From the NCBI GenBank assembly GCA_965221135.1, contig CBDCRZ010000127.1:186001-250000 (forward strand): a stretch of 64,000 nucleotides of DNA, given 5' to 3'. Below are positions 53,781-62,700 of the stretch, piece by piece (positions within the stretch are counted from its first letter, which is position 1; each line of letters begins with the position of its first letter). The notes under the pieces are model-generated. The model was not told the DNA's origin and ran no database searches. It saw only the letters and a program-made list of their open reading frames with translations. This DNA is from Sansalvadorimonas sp965221135 (GTDB taxonomy: Bacteria > Pseudomonadota > Gammaproteobacteria > Pseudomonadales > Endozoicomonadaceae). The translations under genes and the position numbers were made by a program.

Positions 53781-54236
53781 TTATTTATATTTTCTGTTCA
53801 ACTGGAAACTACCACAACCTATAGCCTCTCCATAAATAGAACCCCTACTCAAAGAAAACCCCCAGTTACTGCTCGCCTTTAGCTGCACAGGCTGCCAGCC
53901 CCATACTCTGTATGGCTTTCTAATCCAGGTAATATCAGTTTCGGGGTTAAACTGCAATGTCTCCCGCAGGGGGTCATAGTTTATATGCCCGACATAAAAA
54001 CCACCTGACTCCCGTAATCCTTCTGTTGCATCGAAACGAAGTATATAGCGGGCATCATCATAGATATGCACCTCTAAATACCTATCCTGGCAGATATCAC
54101 AGCCCACAAAATGGCCTTCCCATTGCGTGTTTCTCAGCCAGAAAGGGACATCATTGATACCCGCCTGCACACCACAAACGGAAAAGACCAGTATTAACAA
54201 TATGGAGGTAACACTGCGTTTGAAGAAAACATCCAT
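53781..54236 (-). CDS. Exported hypothetical protein
   Basis: The start at 54236 is chosen because it gives a signal peptide (FFKRSVTSILLILVFSVCGV, cleavage after QA-GI). The open frame extends upstream to 54428, but that part is hydrophobic and lies in AT-rich spacer. 151 residues, beta-rich, with a CDIC pair and a further cysteine near the C-terminus. No family recognised. Confidence 0.5.
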   Translation of the reverse strand: MDVFFKRSVTSILLILVFSVCGVQAGINDVPFWLRNTQWEGHFVGCDICQDRYLEVHIYDDARYILRFDATEGLRESGGFYVGHINYDPLRETLQFNPETDITWIRKPYRVWGWQPVQLKASSNWGFSLSRGSIYGEAIGCGSFQLNRKYK

Positions 54237-54434
54237 AACCACATCCTCAGATAACATTCTGAAGCAGTGAAAATAGTCTGTTTTGAAGGGCTGACTGACG
54301 AAGAACTGTAGCCTTTTGTTGTGGGGAAAAGCAGATACAGAAAATCCTGCCAGAACGGCAAGAGGATTTAATAAAATTAAAAAACAGAAATACCAAAAGC
54401 AAGAAAAAAAAGAAGGGGAGCTAGTCATATAAGT

Positions 54435-54511
<77 letters not shown>

Positions 54512-54618
54512 CCGATATACTTACATTCAAAGCATCAGTGTTTAAAAACACTAATAATATGTCTTTTATTCAGCCCTTAATTTTCAATCTGGTTGTTTGA
54601 AAATCAGGTACTTGAAAT

Positions 54619-54695
<77 letters not shown>

Positions 54696-54820
54696 CCGAC
54701 ATATCCTTGTCAAAAACAATCACCAAACAAGCGACGTTTAAAACAAGCTGCTTTAAAAAAGCTATAAAACAAAACACACAGCGATGTATCTTTCCAACTT
54801 TCAATCTGGTCATTGAAAAT

Positions 54821-54897
<77 letters not shown>

Positions 54898-55050
54898 CCG
54901 ATACATATTTTCAAGCCAGCTCAAGCAAGAACACAACAACTCACTATTCACTCTGCATTTTTCAGCGATGTTTCATCACCGAGCATACAGTACATCAAGT
55001 AAACCTTTCAGCTTTTCATTTAAGCACTCAAAGAATGTCATTTGAAAAGT

Positions 55051-55127
<77 letters not shown>

Positions 55128-55190
55128 CCGGCATACTTGATTGAACCGTTTTTTAAGACAACAAAAGCAGTTCTTTTCGTTCGGTAAAAT

Positions 55191-55267
<77 letters not shown>

Positions 55268-55399
55268 ACCGAACGAGTGGCGCATTATAAGGAGCGCCTT
55301 AGGTAAGTCAATGAAACACTGATGTTTCTGACCACATATTTAATAGTACTGTCACTAAATATGGGTAAATTCCTTGTTTGGTGCTGCAACCTGGCACCG

Positions 55400-56305
55400 T
55401 CACTTAGCGCCAGGCAGCCCTGTCCAGCGTAGAAAGCGGCGCAGACCGTGGAGCCCAAACTGTGACACCATCATACCTGCCAGCATCAACCCGCAACCTG
55501 CCAGTGCAATATTGGACAACACCTCATTCAGGAACAGGTAACCGGCGATTACCGCAAACACGGTTTCCAGACTGAGAATAATGGAGGCATGAGCAACAGG
55601 CGCCGTCTTCTGACCAACAATCTGCAGGGTATAGGCAATCCCCGTCGACATAACGCCCACATAAAGAAGTGGCCAAATAGCAGCTTCAGCCTGCCCCCAG
55701 GTCCAGCTCTCTGTTAATTCCGCCACCCCGAAGGAGAACACAGAACAGGACAGGAACTGTATAAAGGCCAGCACAATCACATTATTGCGAGGGGCCAGCC
55801 TCGCCACCAGCAACATGTGGATTGCCCAGAAGATCGCACCAAGCATCTCCAGCATATCGCCATAGTTCAGCGACAATGTATCGCCGAGGGTCAACAGCGC
55901 CAGCCCCGGCAAGGCAATCACTATACCCGTCCAGGTATCACGGCCGGTCCTGTTACCAATAAAGAGTCCCAGTACCGGCACCAGCACTATATATAAGCCA
56001 GTAATAAAGGCAGCATTGCCAGCGGTGGTATGTACCAGCCCGATCTGTTGCAGCCCCGCACCCAGAGTTAATACAGCCCCCATAAGCACACCACCAACAC
56101 AAGCTGAAGGAGTAAAGAGTGGCCCTTTGCGACCTTGAACTATCAACAGGGGGATCAGGGCAAAGCTACCAATAAGAAAACGTACAGCGTTAAAAGCCCA
56201 GGGCTCCATGTAATCCATGCCCAGACGCTGGGCCACAAAGGCAGAGCCCCATATAAGCGCAGCCAGCATCAACAGGCCATCGGCGAAAAACGTACGTTGG
56301 TTCAT
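55400..56305 (-). CDS. EamA-type drug/metabolite transporter
   Basis: 301 residues, ten hydrophobic helices in two EamA repeats. Typical features are LLMLAALIWGSAFVAQRLGM at the N-terminus and IAYTLQIVGQKTAPVAHASI in the second repeat. Members export amino acids or metabolites across the inner membrane; the substrate cannot be named. The gene follows the metNIQ operon on the same strand, beyond a terminator hairpin. Confidence 0.85.
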   Translation of the reverse strand: MNQRTFFADGLLMLAALIWGSAFVAQRLGMDYMEPWAFNAVRFLIGSFALIPLLIVQGRKGPLFTPSACVGGVLMGAVLTLGAGLQQIGLVHTTAGNAAFITGLYIVLVPVLGLFIGNRTGRDTWTGIVIALPGLALLTLGDTLSLNYGDMLEMLGAIFWAIHMLLVARLAPRNNVIVLAFIQFLSCSVFSFGVAELTESWTWGQAEAAIWPLLYVGVMSTGIAYTLQIVGQKTAPVAHASIILSLETVFAVIAGYLFLNEVLSNIALAGCGLMLAGMMVSQFGLHGLRRFLRWTGLPGAK

Positions 56306-56406
56306 GACTTTCTTCGTTTATCCATATGGATCGTAGGGAAATACCAGCTGTCGACTATAACGCAGCCCCCCAAATATAAGAGCAATAAGGCAGGGCAAAC
56401 AGAAAA

Positions 56407-56427
56407 AACCGGCAGACTCTGCCGGTT
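56407..56427. terminator. Terminator between metQ and the EamA gene
   Basis: AACCGGCAGA (56407-56416), one-base loop region, TCTGCCGGTT (56418-56427), with T-rich sequence on both strands outside the stem. It fits the end of the metNIQ transcript on the minus strand. Confidence 0.75.
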
Positions 56428-56492
56428 TTCATTTCACTCCGAGTCAAAAACCAAAACTGTTCTATGAAAAGCAACAAGTTGCCTGCAGTGTA

Positions 56493-57350
56493 TTACCAAC
56501 CTTTGACCGCACCACCTTTAAAAAGATCCCGTGCTTTATTAGACACAGCCTCACTCTGGTAAGACTTGACGAGTTTCTTGATACGCGGGTCATTCTGGTT
56601 GTCTTCCCGTGCAACAATAATGTTCACATATGGGGACTGTTTGTCTTCCACCAGCAGTGCCTTCCCGGGAGTCAGACCTGCAGGTATGGCATAGGTGTTA
56701 TTCACAAAAGCCAGATCCACATCAGGAAGGGAGCGAGGCAACTGTGCCGCATCCAGCTCTATAAATGAGAGCTTTTTGGGGTTTTCGATAATATCCCGTG
56801 GAGTGGCTTCCAGGTTGGTAGGGTCCTTCAGGGTAATCAGCCCGGTGTTGTGCATAAGAATCAGGCTGCGCCCTTCATTGCTGGGGTCATTGGGAATAGC
56901 AACTTTGCCGCCATCCTTGAGCTGGTCCAGACTGGTAATCTTGCTGGAGTAAGCCGCTATCGGATACACAAAGGTGTTACCTACAGCCACCAGTTTGTAA
57001 CCACGATCATGAACCATGCTGTCCAGGTACGGACGGTGCTGAAAAGCATTTACATCAATACTGCCATCGGAGAGCGCCACATTCGGGGTGATGTAATCCT
57101 GAAACTCCACCAGCTCAGCATTCAGGCCGCTATCCGCCTTGGCTTTTTCGATCGCTGTTTTCATGACATCCGTTTCCGGGCCTGCCATCACACCAATTTT
57201 CAGGGGGGCATTCACATCAACCGATGCAGGTTTGTTCTCACTCTCACTCTCGCTCTTGTCACCACAACCGGCCAATACCAGCACACTGGCTGCCACCAGG
57301 GCTCCAGCCAGTTTTTTCACATCGGCTTTTATATCAAATAGGGCTTTCAT
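56493..57350 (-). CDS. metQ: Methionine-binding lipoprotein MetQ
   Basis: 285 residues, NlpA family. The N-terminus carries a lipoprotein signal (VAASVLVLAGCGDKSESESE, lipobox LAGC with the modified Cys) after a long basic region, then the mature binding domain: LKIGVMAGPETDVMKTAIEK, VSDKARDLF-like C-terminal block, HNTGLITLKDP. It binds methionine outside the inner membrane and delivers it to MetI-MetN. Last gene of the operon. Confidence 0.92.
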   Translation of the reverse strand: MKALFDIKADVKKLAGALVAASVLVLAGCGDKSESESENKPASVDVNAPLKIGVMAGPETDVMKTAIEKAKADSGLNAELVEFQDYITPNVALSDGSIDVNAFQHRPYLDSMVHDRGYKLVAVGNTFVYPIAAYSSKITSLDQLKDGGKVAIPNDPSNEGRSLILMHNTGLITLKDPTNLEATPRDIIENPKKLSFIELDAAQLPRSLPDVDLAFVNNTYAIPAGLTPGKALLVEDKQSPYVNIIVAREDNQNDPRIKKLVKSYQSEAVSNKARDLFKGGAVKGW

Positions 57351-57430
57351 ACTGCGTTACCTCCTGGCAAATCCTGTCTAAGCCTGCAGATAGCTCTATA
57401 TACCTGCCTGCCTGCTATCTGTTATTGCTG

Positions 57431-58090
57431 CTATTTCTGTTCTGTACGTGCCTGAAGCCTTTCACCCACAGATTGAATCAGCTGCACAATCACTACCAGA
57501 ACAACCACCGTAACCAACATAATTACCGGATCAAAACGCTGGTACCCATAGCGGATACCCAGGTCACCAAGGCCACCGCCACCAATAGCACCCGCCATAG
57601 CGGAGTAACTGACCAAAGTGACCAGCGTTAGTGTCATACCATGAATCAAGCCAGGCAGAGCTTCCGGCAACATCACCCGGGTCACAATCTGCAGGGGCGT
57701 CGCGCCCATTGCCTGCGCCGCTTCAATCAGACCGGAAGGCACTTCATTAAGCGCGCCTTCGGCAATACGGGCCACAAAAGGTATAGCCGCAAGACTCAAA
57801 GGTACAATGGCCGCTGTTGTGCCAATCGAGGTTCCGGCAATCAGTCGGGTCAGGGGAATAATCGCGACCATCAGTATAATAAAGGGGACAGAACGTGCGG
57901 CATTCACCACCGCTCCCAGAACCCGGTTCAACAACGGCTGCGCCAGAATCTGCCCGGGGCGGGAAGTGTGTAACAGCACTCCCAGAGGAACACCCACAGC
58001 CGCACTGACAACTCCGGACACCGCCACCATATACAGGGTTTCCAGCAATGCCTGCCCCAGTAACGCCCATGCATCAGTTGACATAACCAA
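57431..58090 (-). CDS. metI: Methionine ABC transporter permease MetI
   Basis: 219 residues with five membrane helices. The conserved permease loop is IEAAQAMGATPLQIVTRVML (EAA motif). The ends are typical of MetI, with LGDLGIRYGYQRFDP near the C-terminus. It overlaps the 3' end of metN by 17 bp, indicating translational coupling. It forms the channel of the methionine importer. Confidence 0.92.
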   Translation of the reverse strand: MVMSTDAWALLGQALLETLYMVAVSGVVSAAVGVPLGVLLHTSRPGQILAQPLLNRVLGAVVNAARSVPFIILMVAIIPLTRLIAGTSIGTTAAIVPLSLAAIPFVARIAEGALNEVPSGLIEAAQAMGATPLQIVTRVMLPEALPGLIHGMTLTLVTLVSYSAMAGAIGGGGLGDLGIRYGYQRFDPVIMLVTVVVLVVIVQLIQSVGERLQARTEQK

Positions 58091-59108
58091 TCACCTCAAC
58101 CTGTACTTCGTGCGCATCCAGAAACGCGGTGGCTTTAATAACATCCGTTTCATCTCCCATGACATCCACCATCAAGAAGCCCATGGTTTTGCCATGAACC
58201 GTTTCGATATCAGCCTGGAGAATATTGAAATCCACGGAAAATTCACGGGCAGCCTGAGTGATTAAGGGCTGCACCACATTCTGCCCAACAAAGGTTATAT
58301 GCAGCACCGGACGCTGTCCGTCTCCTGGTACCTGTCGAAAATTCTTACGCAGCTCGGCCAGTGGTTTTTCATTTACAGCCGCGCGAACAAACTCTCGTGC
58401 CAGTGCCGTTTTGGGAGCCATAAAGAACGATTCCACATCATTTTCTTCAATCACCTGCCCGGCACTGAGAATCGCGACCCGGTCACAGATGGTTTTCACC
58501 ACATCCATTTCATGGGTAATCAGCAGGATAGTCAGACCCAGCGTGCGGTTAATATCCTGCAGCAGATCAAGAATGGAGAGGGTGGTTTGCGGGTCGAGCG
58601 CCGAGGTCGCCTCATCACACAGTAGCACCTTGGGTTTGCTGGACAGGGCTCGGGCAATAGCCACACGCTGCTTCTGGCCACCGGACAGCTGTGAAGGGTA
58701 GTTATCCCGCTTATCTTCCAACCCGACGAGTTTCAGCAGAGGTGCCACAGCTTTCTCAATATCTGCAGGTGACTTCCCCACCAGCTCCAGAGGCAAAGCA
58801 ATATTTTCATACACAGTGCGACGGGCCAGCAGGTTAAAGTGCTGGAAGATCATGCCTATATCACGACGGGCATCACGAAGCGCAGCTGGAGAAAGAGAGA
58901 GCAGGTCCTGACCATCCACCCGCACACGGCCCGATGTAGGCGTTTCCAGAAGATTGGCACATCGAATGAGTGTACTTTTCCCTGCACCACTGGAACCTAT
59001 GACACCGTAAATGCACCCCGCAGGCACACTCAGGGAGATGTCATTCAGGGCATAGACAGGCTCCGGAGAACCCGGAAAGGTTTTAGTTATTTGTTCAAAT
59101 TGAATCAT
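58074..59108 (-). CDS. metN: Methionine ABC transporter ATPase MetN
   Basis: 344 residues. Walker A is GSSGAGKST, signature LSGGQKQRVAIARAL, Walker B LLCDEATSALD, His switch ITHEMDVV. The C-terminal NIL domain (about 265-344) binds methionine and inhibits transport when the pool is full. First gene of the operon metN-metI-metQ. No clear SAM riboswitch or MetJ box was identified upstream. Confidence 0.93.
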   Translation of the reverse strand: MIQFEQITKTFPGSPEPVYALNDISLSVPAGCIYGVIGSSGAGKSTLIRCANLLETPTSGRVRVDGQDLLSLSPAALRDARRDIGMIFQHFNLLARRTVYENIALPLELVGKSPADIEKAVAPLLKLVGLEDKRDNYPSQLSGGQKQRVAIARALSSKPKVLLCDEATSALDPQTTLSILDLLQDINRTLGLTILLITHEMDVVKTICDRVAILSAGQVIEENDVESFFMAPKTALAREFVRAAVNEKPLAELRKNFRQVPGDGQRPVLHITFVGQNVVQPLITQAAREFSVDFNILQADIETVHGKTMGFLMVDVMGDETDVIKATAFLDAHEVQVEVIGYVN

Positions 59109-59384
59109 TGGCAGCTCCGCATACCATCAACATTGCGGGGCCAAAGAGAAGCTATGTGAACATCTGCAAACCCATCCGGCAGATGGCAGATTTGCAGAAC
59201 GTTCGAGTGGCACGCTCTCTTTAGCAGAATTTATTTGAGGCGCTCGCAAGCCGAAATCACAAATCAGCGCCTGAATCCCAACACTAAGTTTTCTTACGTA
59301 TTTTTTCAACAAATCGCGAATAGGTACATACACCTATTTGTGATCCTAGAAGCTGTTTTCTCGTCTGTTTACTTCAAAGCCTCT
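59109..59384. promoter_or_regulatory. Upstream region of metNIQ
   Basis: A 276-bp spacer containing the operon promoter, presumably. There is an inverted repeat of GAGGCGCT and AGCGCCT (about 59237 and 59268). No known riboswitch fold was recognised. Confidence 0.35.
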
Positions 59385-59660
59385 TTATTTCAAGGCATCG
59401 GCAATCAAACCGTCCAGATCCTTCTGCATACCGTAAGCCCTGGCATTGTATTCCCAGAACTGATCCTGCTGGCGAGCACAGTAAGCGCCTTCCATTACCC
59501 GCTTTGAAATGCCTGAGTCTCTTTGCACAACCGGTAAGTCAACATAGACAACTTTCAGCTGGCCTTCATACTTTTCCATCATCTTTACAGCGCAGCCTTA
59601 CCTTTCTTGCAGTAGGACAACGGTAGCGGGTCTGCCTGTAAAATATGAGAAGTTACTGAG
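59385..59660 (-). pseudogene. DsbA-like thioredoxin-fold protein remnant
   Basis: The minus-strand frame 59582-59385 encodes the C-terminal helical half typical of DsbA-like proteins (VVYVDLPVVQRDSGISKRVM, then AYCARQQDQFWEYNARAY, then DALK). Upstream, in a different frame, SYCKKGKAAL near 59620 looks like the remains of a CPYC active site. The N-terminus, signal peptide and most of the middle domain are missing. Confidence 0.6.
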
Positions 59661-59767
59661 AGCCCCCTCCGGAATCAGCTGGTAACATTCCTGTTATTTC
59701 AACAGAATTTTTTACAAAACAATCTCTCTAATATATATGAGATCATATTATTTAGAGGGAAATCTTC

Positions 59768-62700
59768 GTGCTAGAGGGAAGCTATCAGTCAAATATCCAT
59801 CAGGTTAATAAACGTTCCAGCTTGTCTGGGTGCGGCGTTATAAGTAAGAAACGTTGCCGGGGAGTCAACTGTCTCTTTCAGGTTGATGTGAGGGATTCAC
59901 CCCGTCTCCTCTATCCCTTATCAGCCTCAAAATCAGAAAGCGCCCTCACATCGTTCGCTGAGAAAACAATAGTTTCCCTCCCCTTGCAAGTTCCCCTCCC
60001 CTTGCAAGTTCCCCTCCCCTTGCAAGCTCCCCTCCCCCTGCAGAGATTTACTCCCCCATTTGACTGTTTGTTTGTGCCTTCAGACCAGGATGTCATAAAT
60101 GTTTTGAATACCTGTTCTGTAGAGAATCCCAGTGCTGATGTGGTGTTAGTAACACAGTCCGATGGACTGGAAAAAGACAACCTTGTTAGCCGTATAACAA
60201 TATCCCCTGATGGCCGGCACGCGCCAAGGGAAGGCAAACTGTTTTCTAAAGAATCGTCAGCACTCATACTTGTGCTTGATATTCGAAGTATCGACGCCAC
60301 AGATCTCTCTGTTTTCAATGATTTGCTGGATCCAGAAGCCCCCTCTCTTTACGACCCGCAAACAAGGAAAAAAAGAAAACTCGGCAATCACGTTAAAATT
60401 ATTGTGGTGGCAGACTATGACCAGTTAACAAACCCGGGAACTAACCGTGATTCCCCAAGTGAAGACTTCTGGCGGAGAGTTAACCGAAAGGGGAATACGT
60501 GGAGCATATCAGCGTTAGCATCCTACGATCATTCTCTGCTTATCTACAGTCCGGAGACGGCTCCTGCATCCAATAGCTCTCATACTATCAACTTTCATCT
60601 TCATCAAGATTGGAGGCGGCTGCTGTATGGCGCGCCGGGCATTAACCAGAAAGGCCAGTTCTGCCATATTCCAGGAGCCCTTGAACAGTTAAAGCCTGGT
60701 CAAAAGGTTATCTTAAAGGGGGTTGACTGGTCCAATCTTGAATGCCTGCAGCATCTCCAGAAATTGCAAATACATCAATGTTTTGAAAGCAATGGACAGG
60801 TTTTGTCCTTACCAAATGATATTTGCTTTGTAAGAGAAAATATTGCTGAAAATGAATTAGCCGAGCTTTGTGCTGAAACTATTGAGATTATCTCCGGGGT
60901 TTCAGATAAAACTGTGTTTATCAACGAGACCAATCTATTGCAGTGGCTTAACCCTGTGAAAGTTGGTGAAGATGGATACTTTATTGAAAATACGGCCTTA
61001 TGTGACCAGATCAGTGCCGGTGCAACGGTAACGATCACTTCTCCTTTGAGCGAAGCCATGTGGTTTATTCTGTTAGGGCATTTAAAAGGCACGGTGTCCG
61101 ATGACAAAAGAAAGGTCCAGGTTTTTATTGCCAACGCTCAGCAACCCAGACAGCTTAATATATTTTCAAATACCCCTGTGAAACCCTCTCCAGGATTATT
61201 CTTTTTTTCAAACCTGCGCCTTATTAAATACAATGATGAAAGCTTGATTCCGGATTCTTTGAACGCTCTCTCCAACCCTCTTGTCATACGCATTAATGCA
61301 CTGACACATCCCAACCAGATTTTCGACAATCTTTATGTTAAATCTGAGAAAAGGGCACATTTTGGTCGAAACACGACACAGTTACAGCAGGCAATGCACA
61401 ATGGCTGGCCTGTTGTTATCCTCGGCCTTGAAAATAATCCCGCAATGCAGCATACGCTGGAGTCTCTGTTTAATCCGTCCCCATCAGTCCTCGTGAACGG
61501 CGTATTACAGCCATACCCCAAGGCCAATATCCATATTTACTGGCCTGAAGATAAAAAAAGCCAGTCAGTGGTATGGGAAGCAGCCCGTGAACATGCTGAT
61601 AGCCCCATGGATATTGACGTATGGAAACATGCATTTGCCCGTCACGGTGTTGAGCTGGATACATCTGTAAAAGAGGCCCTGATAAAGCTCTATGAGGCAT
61701 TTCAAAGCATTCCTTACAGTATCCGCGAGACAATCAACGCTTTACCTCTATTAACAGGGGCTTTGCTGGATAATCTTATTCTGGCCGCCTGTCAGGCAAA
61801 GAGAGTTGATGGTGCACTCAGGTTACAGCCAAGACACTGGCGCAAAGCCATTAACAGTGTGTTTACCCATATAACCCGTCATCACGCAACTGTGCGTAAC
61901 TATATGAAAGTCATCTGCGAGAAGCTCTTGCCTGACCCACAAGATCAGGAATGGGTTGACCCGGATTTATTGGCAAAGGTTTTGATACCTGCAAAGACTA
62001 TCGACAGAACATTTGTTGAGAATAACTTCTGGCTTCTGGCAAGAGGTTTAGGGACATCTCTGTTTGAAAAAATGGATTTAACCTATTGTGCTGTTAATAA
62101 ACAGGATTTCAAACCCAGAGACATGGAGGTTATGTGTGCACTTCTCAGTGTGTATGCGCCTGAAAGTATCCGTCAGGATGTAACCCTTGAACTTGATCCA
62201 GGCGATACACTGGTTCGTAAACACCAGAACATACAGGTTCGCTCACGCTCTCGGGAGAAGCGTCTTTATGACGCGCTGGCCAGCGGATGGACTACAAAAA
62301 AGGGGTGTTGGACAAATGATATCTCTCAGCTGGTCACTACACTGGCAAGCAACGCCTACGGTATTTCCGCAGATCAAAACCTTGATGAGAAGAGAAAGAA
62401 AGAACTTATCAAGAAGAAACTGGAAGCCGCCCTGCATTGGCAGAGCCATGGAAATGGTCCAATTGATGCCCTCGCAGAGGATTTGTTGTGGTCAAGAATC
62501 GATCAATCCGATCATGCCTATCGTCGTTTATGGCGTTTAAAGGAGCGATTAAGCATATCCCCCGTTATTAGCATTGAAGGAGAAACAGGAACAGGGAAGA
62601 GTTATTTCGCAGCGCAGCTGGCCGGGCAGTCAGGCAAAGCATTTATTGCTTCTTTAGGGCCATCAATGGATGAAAGAGAATTCATTCAAAACTGGGGCTG

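Noticed and set aside
59109..59384. SAM riboswitch or MetJ operator ahead of metN
   Set aside because: I looked for the conserved core and repeats and could not recognise either; absence by eye is not proof.
59911..60318. Minus-strand open frame with GRGTCK repeats
   Set aside because: The repeats are the reverse reading of the VPLPLQ-coding repeat in the AAA+ gene, which is open for over 4 kb on the other strand.
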